Shown here: positions 8,240 to 16,627 of the stretch, in pieces
Position numbering within the stretch: position 1 is the first letter of the stretch
Layout of the letters: every line of letters starts with the position of its first letter
Source of the DNA: JAAYAO01 sp051133435
Lineage (GTDB): Bacteria > Actinomycetota > Actinomycetes > Propionibacteriales > Propionibacteriaceae
DNA: 64,000 nucleotides
Direction of reading: 5' to 3'
NCBI RefSeq assembly: GCF_051133435.1
Contig: NZ_JBPGNY010000006.1
Location: forward strand, 1 to 64,000
The notes under the pieces: model-generated
Seen by the model: only the letters and a program-made list of their open reading frames with translations
The model's database searches: none
What the model was told of the DNA's origin: nothing
Position numbers and translations under genes: made by a program

Positions 8240-9235
8240 CTACAGCGATCGCTCCGGCGGACCAGCCGCCGGCCCCATATGTTGCGCGAACTCGGCCGAC
8301 AAGCCCGGACGCTGGGTCACGCGGTCGGCGGTGAGTTGTTCGACGTCGGGAGCGGAGGTGACCAGGTGTGCGTGGCCGGTGCGGAGTAGCTCGTGCGGAC
8401 CATGACTGGTGGCGCTGGTGACCGGCCCCGGCACTGCACCGACCTGGCGTCCGAGCTGGCGGGCCTCGGACGCCACGCGCAGTGCCCCCGATCGCGCGCC
8501 GGCCTCCACGACCACCGTCGCCGCTGACATGGCCGCCAGCAGTCGGGAGCGGGTTAGGAACCGATGCCGCGTCGGCACTGATCCGGGAGGAAGCTCGCTG
8601 ACCAGTGCACCCACATCACCCACCCGCTCCAGCAAGTCACGGTGCCCGCTCGGGTAGGGGCGGTCCACGCCACCGGCGAGCACCGCGATCGTGTCCCCAC
8701 CGGCCGCCAACACCGCGCGGTGCACGGCAGCCTCGACACCATAAGCACCACCAGCCACCAGAACACGCTCACGGTTCGCGAGGTCGCCCGCCAGCTCGTC
8801 CGCGACATGCTCCCCATACGCGGAAACCGCCCGAGACCCCGTGACCGTCACCAGATCGTTCAACGGTCGAGCCAGGAACGACGTCGTGCCCCGCACGAAC
8901 AGAACATACGGAGCGCGGTCGCCGAGATCATCCAGCGCCCGGGGCCACTGCCCATCACCCGGAATCAGCGTGGCGATCCCGCTCTCCTCAACCATGCGCA
9001 GCCGCTGCTCCAGCCCATCCAGCCTGCCCGGTGAGGTGAGGCGGTCGCGCCACACCTGACCATCAACCCGACCCAGACCAGGCACGGTCATGTCGGTGTC
9101 GAGCAGCCCGAGCGTCTCAACCGCACCCACACGCCGCAGCATCCCGCCCGTGACAGGATCATCCGGCTCCGCCAACAGCGACAGCGCTACCCGGGCACGA
9201 CGCTCATCAACACCAAGACCAGCAACAGCAGACAT
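8240..9235 (-). CDS. dprA: DprA/Smf-like DNA-processing protein
   Basis: The protein is 331 residues. The Rossmann-like core (about 95-310) has VTGSRAVSAYG, a glycine-rich VLVAGGAYGVEAAVHRAVL (the usual family form is SGGARGID), VLAGGVDRPYPSGH and the ARSGALRVASEARQLGR block. DprA binds single-stranded DNA entering the cell and loads RecA. A copy next to a conjugative relaxase rather than in the usual chromosomal context suggests handling of single-stranded DNA during transfer, an inference from position. It is convergent with the relaxase. The substitution of AYG for ARG in the glycine-rich loop is a noticeable departure from the chromosomal enzyme. Confidence 0.82.
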   Translation of the reverse strand: MSAVAGLGVDERRARVALSLLAEPDDPVTGGMLRRVGAVETLGLLDTDMTVPGLGRVDGQVWRDRLTSPGRLDGLEQRLRMVEESGIATLIPGDGQWPRALDDLGDRAPYVLFVRGTTSFLARPLNDLVTVTGSRAVSAYGEHVADELAGDLANRERVLVAGGAYGVEAAVHRAVLAAGGDTIAVLAGGVDRPYPSGHRDLLERVGDVGALVSELPPGSVPTRHRFLTRSRLLAAMSAATVVVEAGARSGALRVASEARQLGRQVGAVPGPVTSATSHGPHELLRTGHAHLVTSAPDVEQLTADRVTQRPGLSAEFAQHMGPAAGPPERSL

Positions 9236-9303
9236 GACGGCCCCTTCTCGACAGACTTCGCCGAGAAGGTGCGCAAGCGCAGCCCGCGAGCCTCGCCCGG
9301 CCG

Positions 9304-9648
9304 TCAGGCCGTGGGTGGCGGCGAACGTGACAGCATGCGCCGGTCGCGACGCTCAGCAGTGCGGGCTCGTACCAACAGCACTACGCTCACCGGGCCCATG
9401 ACCAGGAACTTCAACGCGTTCCAGATGCACAGCAGCACCAGCAGGTGGAACCATCCCGGTGCACCGCGGTCAATGAGAATCGTCATGATGTTCGCGACCG
9501 CGAGGTACGGGATGGCCAGCAACATCGCCGGCACGCCCCACTTCAGCCCCCGCCGCGTGCGGAGCTTGCCCACCACGATGTTGGTCGGCATGTATCGGTG
9601 CAGGAAGTCACGCGTGTGGATGCTGGCGATCCAGATCAGGCGAAACAT
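9304..9648 (-). CDS. Small membrane protein of unknown function
   Basis: A 114-residue protein with two strongly hydrophobic stretches (about residues 40-58 and 68-92) and a basic C-terminus. Its start MFRLIWIASIHTRDFLHRYMP is amphipathic and tryptophan/histidine-bearing. ATG 9648 has GGAGAGG nine bases ahead; a GTG two codons upstream is an alternative. Related small proteins occur next to mobile-element genes in corynebacteria and actinomycetes and are sometimes labelled sulfate permease, a label nothing in this sequence supports. It may be co-transcribed with the DprA-like gene, 68 bp downstream. Confidence 0.6.
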   Translation of the reverse strand: MFRLIWIASIHTRDFLHRYMPTNIVVGKLRTRRGLKWGVPAMLLAIPYLAVANIMTILIDRGAPGWFHLLVLLCIWNALKFLVMGPVSVVLLVRARTAERRDRRMLSRSPPPTA

Positions 9649-9915
9649 GAGCACAGTCCTCTCCTCGTCACCGGCGACAAGGAAACAAGAGGACCACTCC
9701 GACCGAAGCCATCAGGTCACCCACCGCATCCAACGGTGGGCCACGCAGGTAGAGGCCGCCTACAGGTAACCATACTGCCTGGCAGTCGCGGGGGAAGTGA
9801 ACCCGCCGCTGTCGCGCGAGGACCGGGGTGTCCACGGCGGCGAGGCTCTCTCGGTTCCCGGTGCTCGCCGCTAAGATGGTGCAAGGGTAACGGCTAGCGG
9901 TTCAAGGAGGCAGAG

Positions 9916-10872
9916 ATGGCGCGTGCTGACCTGCTACTTGACCTCGTCGAAGCCGAGAGACGTGGTGACCGAGACCGATTTCGCGTTCTCGTCGAAGCTG
10001 TAATCGCTGAGGAGCGAGCCAACCAGCACCACCTTGTCGCCGACCGCTTGTCCGAGCTGATTACAACCACTGGGCAGAGCGCTCCGCGTGACGACCACGC
10101 CGCAGCTATGCGCGACCTGATCCAGGAGATCGTTCCTCAACGCCGCTTGGAAGAGCTAGAGCTTGCACCGGTCCCTCGTCGGGTCGTCGCTGAGTTGATT
10201 GAAGAGCAAAAGCGTTCCGAGCTGCTCCGCAGCTACGGAATCGAGCCCCGCAATCGACTCCTGTTGTCTGGTCCGCCGGGTAACGGCAAAGCCAGCGTCG
10301 CCGAGGCGATCGCCTCAGAACTGATGCTGCCCTTCTACGTCATCCGTTATGAAGGAGTGGTCTCAAGCTTCTTGGGCGAAACCGCTGCACGGCTCGACAA
10401 TGCCTTCGAGTTCGCACGGACGCGCCGTTGCGTCCTGTTTTTCGACGAACTTGACACCATCGCTAAAGAGCGATCGGACGAGCACGAGACAGGAGAGATC
10501 AAGCGCGTGGTTTCGACACTGCTGCTCCAGATCGACCGGCTGCCTCCGCATGTCCTTCTAGTCGGGGCGACAAACCACAGCGAGCTTCTCGACCGGGCAG
10601 CATGGCGACGCTTCCAGATCCGCGCCGAACTCGAACCACCCAGCCGTGCTCAAGCGACACGCTTTCTCGAACGCCTCGCCGCCCGGCTGGGCGGTGATCT
10701 CGGATTTGCCCCGCGCACTCTGGCGGACAAACTTGCGGGAGCTAGCTTCTCCGAACTGGAAGAGTTCGCTCTCGACGTGCGTCGCAGGGCAGTCCTCGAA
10801 CTCCCCGACAGCAACCTCCGGAAGATCGTCCAAGAACGTCTGGAGCACAGACGAGATCAGGCGACGGGATGA
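9916..10872 (+). CDS. ietA: AAA+ ATPase of an IetAS-like defence pair
   Basis: A 318-residue classic AAA+ protein: an alpha-helical N-terminal part, Walker A GPPGNGKA (119-126), Walker B VLFFDELD (173-180), sensor 1 GATN (217-220), and an arginine pair in DRAAWRRF. The stop overlaps the start of the S8-peptidase gene (GATGAC), showing they were one operon. This pairing of a small AAA+ ATPase with a Y4bN-type subtilisin is the IetAS anti-phage system described experimentally in other bacteria, where both genes are needed. Position 126 after the Walker A lysine is alanine, not the usual threonine or serine that coordinates magnesium, so activity is uncertain. AAGGAGG lies just before the ATG. 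Confidence 0.85.
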   Translation: MARADLLLDLVEAERRGDRDRFRVLVEAVIAEERANQHHLVADRLSELITTTGQSAPRDDHAAAMRDLIQEIVPQRRLEELELAPVPRRVVAELIEEQKRSELLRSYGIEPRNRLLLSGPPGNGKASVAEAIASELMLPFYVIRYEGVVSSFLGETAARLDNAFEFARTRRCVLFFDELDTIAKERSDEHETGEIKRVVSTLLLQIDRLPPHVLLVGATNHSELLDRAAWRRFQIRAELEPPSRAQATRFLERLAARLGGDLGFAPRTLADKLAGASFSELEEFALDVRRRAVLELPDSNLRKIVQERLEHRRDQATG

Positions 10873-11091
10873 CGGCCGAACCTCGGCCCCTCCTGGCATT
10901 CGGGCCACCAAAGGTTGCAGGCCGACCAAAACAGAAAACACGCGATCTGCCACGCTTGTCCAAACCAACCAGCGGCAGGCAGGGCGCACGCCTGACACCG
11001 CAATTTGGTGAACTGCGCTCGGCGTTCGATGCCGAGCGCGCACGTCTCTCGCCTGACACGCCGGACGAGGTAGATCCGGCCTTGGTAGTGG

Positions 11092-11099
11092 TCTTTGAC
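11092..11099. repeat. Left target-site duplication of the ISL3 element
   Basis: TCTTTGAC directly abuts the left terminal inverted repeat and is identical to the bases at 12541-12548. It lies inside codons 75-77 of the S8-peptidase gene. Confidence 0.95.
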
Positions 11100-12540
11100 G
11101 GCTCTCCGACTTTCCGCGTGATGCGGTGGGTGTTCACGCCGCGCTCCGGGCGGCGTTGTAGAGCATGATCCTGGACTGGTAGTTGGTGTGGGAGCGGTAC
11201 CCCCTGCCGGTGCGCTTGATGTTCTTGATGGTGACGTTCGCGGCCTCGGTGCGGGCGTTGGTCGCATGGGTGTCGATGAAGGTCTCGATCTCGCCCCACC
11301 ACGAGTCGATCGTGCGCTTGAGTCGGTCGGCCTCGGGCAGGCGGCCCATGGCGACGCAGCGGTCGAACAGGTCGGTCTTGCGCTGCCGGGCGACGGCCAC
11401 GGTGGGTGCCTTCAGGGTCAGCCGCAGTGCTTCCTTGATGCCCCACGCGGCGCCGATCTCGTCGGTGGGGTCGTCGCTGCGCAGCACCTTCTCGAGCTTT
11501 GCCTTCCCCGCGTCGGACAGGCTGTCGTAACCGCGCAGCAGGAGCAGTCGGTGTGCCCACGCGGGGTCGTTCTTGCGGCCACGCCGCTCGTGCCGCTCCC
11601 AGGCCACACGCCTGCGAACACCGGTGAGCATGTCGTTGCCGAGCTTGACCAGGTGGAAGTGGTCCACGCTCACTCTTGCTTTGGGCAGCCAGCGGCGGAC
11701 CGCGGAGCGGAACGCGGCCGAGGGGTCGATCGCGACGACCTCGACCCGGCGGCGCCACCACCGTGGCTGCGCGGCGAGCCAGTTCGCGACCGCGCCGGCG
11801 TTGCGGCCGTCGACCACATCCATGACTTCACCGGTGGCGAGGTCGACGAAGGTGGTCATCCACGGCTCGACTCGCCGCCACGATCCTGTGTCGTCGCGGA
11901 ACCAGCGCACGCTGCGGAACCGGTGCTCGTCGATGCCGAGGGATCGCACCAGCCGGGGTCGGGCTCGGCGCCTGATGGCGAGGTCGGCTGAGGCCCGGTC
12001 GATCAGCCGCTGCACGGTCGGCCAGGAGACCCCGAACTGGCCGGCCACCCGGTCGATCGCGCGGACCTCGCCCGCGACCGCCTCGAGGACCGCGTCGGCG
12101 AGCCGTCTGGTGAGCCGGGCTCGGGGCGGTACCTGGTCGGTGTGCTCGGTGAACGTCGCCTTCGCGCACAGCGGCTCGGCGCACTTCCACCTCTTCTTGA
12201 GCCAAGCGACCTCGACTCGCCCGTCGAACCCCACATCGGCGAGCCGCTGCCGGGTCCGCTGATGGACCCGACTACTGAGCACCCCGCAGGCCGGGCAGGC
12301 CGCCTCGGACACGGTGGTCGCGATCACGACAGTGCGGTCGCCCTCAGCGCCGCGGATCACCTCGAGGACCTCGTAGTCGGGCAGGTTGAACAACGCCGAC
12401 GCAGCCGAAGAGGCCGCGCCCGCCGTAGGCTGGGACACGCTCGTGGTTCCTGTCTGGATGGATGCCTGAAGAACACCCACCCTGCCGCAGGGCCACGAGC
12501 ACCTACGTCAGGACCGCGTCACGCGGAAGATTGAAGAGCC
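11100..12540. mobile_element. ISL3-family insertion sequence, 1441 bp
   Basis: The ends are defined exactly. The left end reads GGCTCTCCGACTTTCCGCGT and the right end, on the opposite strand, GGCTCTTCAATCTTCCGCGT. The match continues to about 28 bp with a few mismatches. Both flanks carry the same 8 bp, TCTTTGAC, the target duplication length expected for ISL3 elements. One transposase on the minus strand fills it. Intact ends, an intact transposase and an identical duplication indicate a recent insertion. Confidence 0.95.
11134..12480 (-). CDS. ISL3-family transposase
   Basis: A 448-residue protein of the usual family length. It has an N-terminal zinc-binding region (CPACG at about 62-66, then CAEPLCAKATFTE), a helix-turn-helix (VAGQFGVSWPTVQRLIDRA), and a DDE catalytic core with Asp in SLGIDEHRFR, Asp in VVAIDPSAAFRSA and Glu in NARTEAANVTIK. 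It catalyses cut-and-paste transposition of the element. It reads opposite to the interrupted peptidase gene, so it would not drive expression of the 3' fragment. No frameshift is visible. Confidence 0.95.
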   Translation of the reverse strand: MGVLQASIQTGTTSVSQPTAGAASSAASALFNLPDYEVLEVIRGAEGDRTVVIATTVSEAACPACGVLSSRVHQRTRQRLADVGFDGRVEVAWLKKRWKCAEPLCAKATFTEHTDQVPPRARLTRRLADAVLEAVAGEVRAIDRVAGQFGVSWPTVQRLIDRASADLAIRRRARPRLVRSLGIDEHRFRSVRWFRDDTGSWRRVEPWMTTFVDLATGEVMDVVDGRNAGAVANWLAAQPRWWRRRVEVVAIDPSAAFRSAVRRWLPKARVSVDHFHLVKLGNDMLTGVRRRVAWERHERRGRKNDPAWAHRLLLLRGYDSLSDAGKAKLEKVLRSDDPTDEIGAAWGIKEALRLTLKAPTVAVARQRKTDLFDRCVAMGRLPEADRLKRTIDSWWGEIETFIDTHATNARTEAANVTIKNIKRTGRGYRSHTNYQSRIMLYNAARSAA

Positions 12541-12548
12541 TCTTTGAC
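12541..12548. repeat. Right target-site duplication of the ISL3 element
   Basis: TCTTTGAC follows the right terminal inverted repeat. The peptidase reading frame resumes exactly after it at 12549. Confidence 0.95.
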
Positions 12549-15038
12549 CTCGCTGGCAGCGTCACGGATTTCCGCAACGCGATCGACAAAGTTGACGGGC
12601 TGGAGTTCTTGTCTGAATTGATCGGGGAGCAATCTGACCCTGACGACGATTTCCACATGGTGGAGTCCAAGAGCGGCCGTACGGACAAGCCCGTTCAGCA
12701 CTCCCTGTACCTGATGCTGTCGAACGCAAAAGCGATTGATCAACTCCTCAGCTTGTTCAAGACTTGGCAAACAGACCCGACAACAAAGTTTGCTCGTGGC
12801 CTCGGCAGGTTCAAGACAGCGTTCGAGCAGCTCACCTCAATCAGACGCTGGGGGCCAGAGGATCGCATCCGGGAGACCGGCCTTCGCGAACAGTGGCAAG
12901 AGACGCTCGACCTCGTCGGCCAATCCGTGAGCACTGTGATGGTTGAAGTCGAGCTGTGGTACCGCTCCGATGCTAGACAGCGCGCCACCGCGCAAGCGCA
13001 CGTCGAGCAAGTCATCGCCGCCAGTGGCGGACGTGTGCTCGATCGCTCTCAGATCGGGGCTATCAGCTACCACGCCCTGCTTGCCGAACTGCCGATACAA
13101 CAGGTTCATTCACTGACCACCGACGGTGCCGAGTCGATCCAGCTGTTGGCCACAGACGAAGTCATGTTTGTCAGCCCGTTCACCCCTATGCACGTCGCGC
13201 CGCCGACCACGGAAACGAGTATTCAGTTCGACCTGGCACCCCGAGAAGGTGCCCCTTCTGAGTTGCCTAGGGTCGCCTTGCTGGATGGGTTGCCGTTCGC
13301 TAACCATGACGCCCTCGCAGGTCGACTGGTAGTCGATGATCCTGATGGTCTTGGCGAGGACTACCCGCTGGCCTCTCGTTACCACGGCACGGCGATGGCG
13401 TCCTTGATCATTCATGGAGACCTTGCCACCCGCAGTGAACCGATCGACCGGCCCCTTTATGTGCGTCCAATCATGCAACCCCACGAGTTCATGTCAGGAC
13501 ACGAACAGACCCTGCCAGACAGGCTGTTCCCTGACCTGCTACACCGCGCGGTCAAGCGAATCGTTGAAGGTGATGCCGGCCACGACCCTGTCGCACCCAG
13601 CGTGCGCGTCATCAACCTCTCCATCGGGTCCCAAGCACGAGCGCTCGTGAGAAGGATGAGCCCTGTTGGCCGGCTACTCGACTGGCTAGCTCACTCCTAC
13701 AACCTGCTGTTCATCGTCAGCGCTGGCAATCACCTCGGCCCAATCACAATTCCCATTACCGTGGCCAGCGACCCCGAATCCGCTCGATCCGCTGCAATCC
13801 GAACCCTCCACGACAGTGCGCTGTTGCGCGGCATCCTCCCTCCAGGAGATGCTCTCAACGCACTCACCATCGGAGCGACCCACACCGACGGACTCGGCGA
13901 TATCGACGTACCAGACACCGCCTGGGACATTACGCACCCGAACGGACCTGCCCACTACGGCGCGACGGGACCCGGCGTCGATCGATCAGTCAAGCCCGAC
14001 CTGCACCACACCGGTGGCAGAGCGCTCTACACCCGCCCTGTCATTCCATCCGATCGCCTAGAAACCGTTGCCGTGGAACTGGCCCAGACCGCAACTACCG
14101 GTCCGGGGCTCCAGGTGGCTGCACCTGGGCGAGCAGGCGCAACCAACCACACCGTCTTCAGCGTCGGCACGAGCAACGCAACGGCACTGGTGACGCGCGA
14201 GGCCAGCCGACTCTTCGATGTCCTTGAAGCTGGCTCCGACGATTCAGAAGACGCGCCGCTGCCAGATCCTCAATATCATCCACTACTAGTGAGAGCCCTC
14301 CTTGCCCATGCGACAAGCTGGGGCGATTGGGAACCGCAACTGCGCCGCGAACTCAAGCTGAGCAAGCAGGAAGCTCGTCGACACCTGACCGCGCATCTGG
14401 GCTACGGGCGCCTCGACACAGATCGACTCGGCGCTGGGGCCACAAACAGAGCAGTCCTAGTCAGCGGAGGGCTGATAGCCGGCGACCAACGTCACACCTA
14501 CGAGTTGCCACTCCCGCCTTCGCTTCGTGCACGCGCAGAATGGCATCGCCTCACCATCACCCTGGCGTACATGGCCCCCACTGTCAGTCGGCTCAACCGC
14601 TACCGAAGTGCGAAGGTGTACTTCGCCACTCCAGACAAGCAACTCGCAGGCGGAGAACGCATTGATGCGGAGCACAACTCGGTCAGGCGAGGGAGCCTCC
14701 AACACGAGATCGTCCAAGGCAACCGCGCCATGGTGTTCGGCGACGATGACACGTTCCCGATCCACGTTGAATGCATGGACGACGCCCAACACCTTGGTGC
14801 TGGTAAGACGGTGCGATACGCACTCGTGGTCTCCATCGAGACAGCAGAGCAGACCTCGACCACGATCCACGACGAAGTACGGGCAAGACTGCGGCAGCAA
14901 GCCCGCGATCGCGCGCGCGGCCGGGTACAGAGCTGATATGCACGGCGAAGGACTGCATACTCGGACCCAGCTCCTGTTGGGAACATCAGCGTTGGTCATG
15001 ATGTCTTGAGCTCTTGCCGAAGCCGTGGGGGGCTCCGT

Positions 15039-15467
15039 TCAGACACGACCGTGCGTGTCGCGCATCATGACACCGGCGGCGATCAAGTGTTTGCGGACTG
15101 TCCCCGCGGTGTAGCCGAACTTGTTGCCCACACGCTCCAGTGAAGCCCCCTGCTCATACATGGACCGCATCAGCCGAATCTCGCTGATCGACGGGGAGTG
15201 GTTGCGGAGGACGACACCGCCTTCTCGTAGGAGGCGAGAGAGTCGCTCGTGTCCGAGGCCAACTTGCCGGGCCACAGCCTTCAGGGACCCGCCGGCAGCG
15301 TAAGCGGCTTCCGCTCGCTGGAGGAGGTCTGCGGACGCTCGCGGCGCCTGCTGCGGTTGGTGCCTCCGGCGGTGCGTCCTGTGCTTTCTCGCGCGGATGG
15401 ACTGGTGTGCTCGCAACATCTGAATCACCGGCGGGGCGAGTTTCGACAAGCCTTCTGCTAGGTCCAC
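15039..15467 (-). CDS. Basic HTH-domain protein, probable recombinase-associated
   Basis: The protein is about 142 residues with a strongly basic N-terminal half (RARKHRTHRRRHQPQ) and two helix-turn-helix units: ADLLQRAEAAYAAGGSLKAVARQVGLGHERL and MYEQGASLERVGNKFGYTAGTVRKHL. The second resembles the C-terminal DNA-binding domain of serine resolvases, but the catalytic domain is missing, so it could be a free-standing DNA-binding protein or a fragment. The start is uncertain: GTG at 15467 or ATG at 15419. It sits just inside the presumed right part of the island. Function is unknown. Confidence 0.5.
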   Translation of the reverse strand: MDLAEGLSKLAPPVIQMLRAHQSIRARKHRTHRRRHQPQQAPRASADLLQRAEAAYAAGGSLKAVARQVGLGHERLSRLLREGGVVLRNHSPSISEIRLMRSMYEQGASLERVGNKFGYTAGTVRKHLIAAGVMMRDTHGRV

Positions 15468-15488
15468 AAAATTTTTGGTACTCAGCCT

Positions 15489-15519
15489 AAACCCCCGAAC
15501 TTGTGACTTCGGGGGTTTT
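15489..15519. terminator. Symmetric stem-loop with T tail
   Basis: AAACCCCCGAA (15489-15499) and TTCGGGGGTTT (15508-15518) form a perfect 11-bp stem with an 8-nt loop. It has A and T runs on its two sides and so could stop transcripts from either direction. It lies upstream of the HTH gene and downstream of the deaminase-ASCH gene. Confidence 0.65.
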
Positions 15520-15588
15520 GTCGTGTTCGGGCGGGCATTGTGATGAGTCGAGATATGTCTCGGATGAATCGCGTCATGTATCACGGAT

Positions 15589-15615
15589 GAGAGCCCGGCC
15601 ATGGACCGGGCTCTC
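15589..15615 (-). terminator. Stem-loop after the deaminase-ASCH gene
   Basis: GAGAGCCCGG (15589-15598) and CCGGGCTCTC (15606-15615) form a perfect 10-bp stem with a 7-nt loop, 57 bp past the stop of the minus-strand deaminase gene. It is probably that gene's terminator. Confidence 0.6.
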
Positions 15616-15671
15616 GTTGTGTGTTGCGCCAGTGTCCGCGATCGGGGTCGGTGGTGTTGGTTGCGATGATC

Positions 15672-16412
15672 TCACCGGTTTCGAGGTGGGTGATGAGGAT
15701 GGTCGTCGACGGTGAAACGGACAACATCCACGTGATCATCCACCGTGAGACCCGGGTAGTGAACGTCGAGGGCGCGGTGGAGGTCATCGAGGCACGAGAA
15801 CCCGTCACGGACAGCGATCTCCTCCGTCACGTCAGCACGAGCAACAGAACGCACATCGGTGATCGTCGCGGAGATGACCACGACCTCGCCGTTCTCCTTC
15901 TCGAACACCACTTGTGCCGGACCCGGCCGGAAGGGATCATCGACGCGGATGGTCTGCGTCTTCGCCCCCGAGCGGATGAGCTCCTCGTAGCCTTCCCACA
16001 TATAGAGACGCTGAGGCTGCTCAGCAGCACGCCAGTCGTAGGCGAACGGGAGGAGGTCCGCGGCGGTTCTGCTCGTAAGGCCGTTGGCTTCTCGGACGAC
16101 GAACCTGATACCCGGATCGATGTCAAGAAGAACCTGACGGCACTTGCCGCACGGGGCGATCACCGCTCCGGTCGGCCCATAAACTGCGGCAACGGCGACG
16201 ATGGGGTCGTTCGGCCGCGACGATGCATGGTTCGACAATGCAGCGATCTCGCCGCACGGGCCCCCCAGGAAGTGGTAGGTGTTCAACCCGAGAACGACCT
16301 CACCGGAACCAGTGAGCAGCCCCGCTGCCACCGTGTGATTCTGACCGTCGTGCCACTGGCGAGCGTGCTCAGCCGTGAGCCGAACCAGTCGTCGCAAGTC
16401 GTTGCTGATCAT
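15672..16412 (-). CDS. Cytidine deaminase-ASCH domain fusion
   Basis: This 246-residue protein has two parts. Residues 1 to about 125 are a cytidine deaminase-like zinc domain with the catalytic CGE (PCGEIAAL) and PCGKC motifs. Residues about 135-240 are an ASCH domain (YEELIRSGAKTQTIRVDDPF, then VVISATITDVRSV). Free cytidine deaminases convert cytidine to uridine. The ASCH protein YqfB of E. coli removes acetate from N4-acetylcytidine. A single protein could therefore deacetylate and then deaminate the same modified nucleoside; this is inference. It could instead act on a nucleoside drug such as blasticidin-type compounds. It lies between the defence/mobile genes and a relaxase relic. Confidence 0.8.
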   Translation of the reverse strand: MISNDLRRLVRLTAEHARQWHDGQNHTVAAGLLTGSGEVVLGLNTYHFLGGPCGEIAALSNHASSRPNDPIVAVAAVYGPTGAVIAPCGKCRQVLLDIDPGIRFVVREANGLTSRTAADLLPFAYDWRAAEQPQRLYMWEGYEELIRSGAKTQTIRVDDPFRPGPAQVVFEKENGEVVVISATITDVRSVARADVTEEIAVRDGFSCLDDLHRALDVHYPGLTVDDHVDVVRFTVDDHPHHPPRNR

Positions 16413-16439
16413 TCAACTCATCGTAGGGCGTCACGCTCC

Positions 16440-16627
16440 ACCCCACCCCAGCACGCTCGCGGCATCGAGATATTGGCCCCGACCACGAAGGCCGGAGGTG
16501 CGGGCCCGTTGCGGCAGGCAGTCTTCGGCGGCCAGAAATGTGTCCGAGGAGAAGATGCTCGCGCTGAAACTGCCGCTGGTCGGCAAAGCTCGCGCCGTCC
16601 GGCTCACCCAACTGCGGGGGCTCGGGC
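16440..16627 (-). pseudogene. Decayed MobF relaxase fragment
   Basis: On the minus strand this gap encodes IFSSDTFLAAEDCLPQRART, closely matching VFSSDTLLAAEDRLLKRART of the intact relaxase at 4.6-8.2 kb. Upstream and in another frame it encodes PPQLGEPDGASF, like the family's PPELxxxDGTSVF. The change of frame and the absence of anything before or after show a short degenerate relic. It abuts the stop of the CPBP gene and probably marks an old island edge. Confidence 0.65.

Larger units (their letters stand above)
10869..14936 (+). pseudogene. ietS: S8 subtilisin-like peptidase (IetS-like), split by an ISL3 element
   Basis: The gene starts at the ATG overlapping the AAA+ stop and reads 77 codons to 11099 (ending ALVVVFD). 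It is then interrupted by the insertion sequence and resumes in the same frame at 12549 (LAGSVTDFRNAIDKV). Removing the element plus one target copy restores one 872-residue protein. The reconstructed catalytic triad is Asp323 (VALLDGLP), His356 (YHGTAMASLI) and Ser619 (VGTSNATAL), with the oxyanion Asn in VSAGNH. The N-terminal part resembles the Y4bN-type peptidases paired with AAA+ proteins. As it stands the protein cannot be made whole. The fragment from 12462 onward could only be expressed from a new start inside or after the IS, and would keep the triad. Confidence 0.9.

Noticed and set aside
15541..15600. Possible IS remnant with repeated CGGATGA and a CGAGATATGTCTCG palindrome
   Set aside because: The repeats are short and no transposase or matching second end was found nearby.
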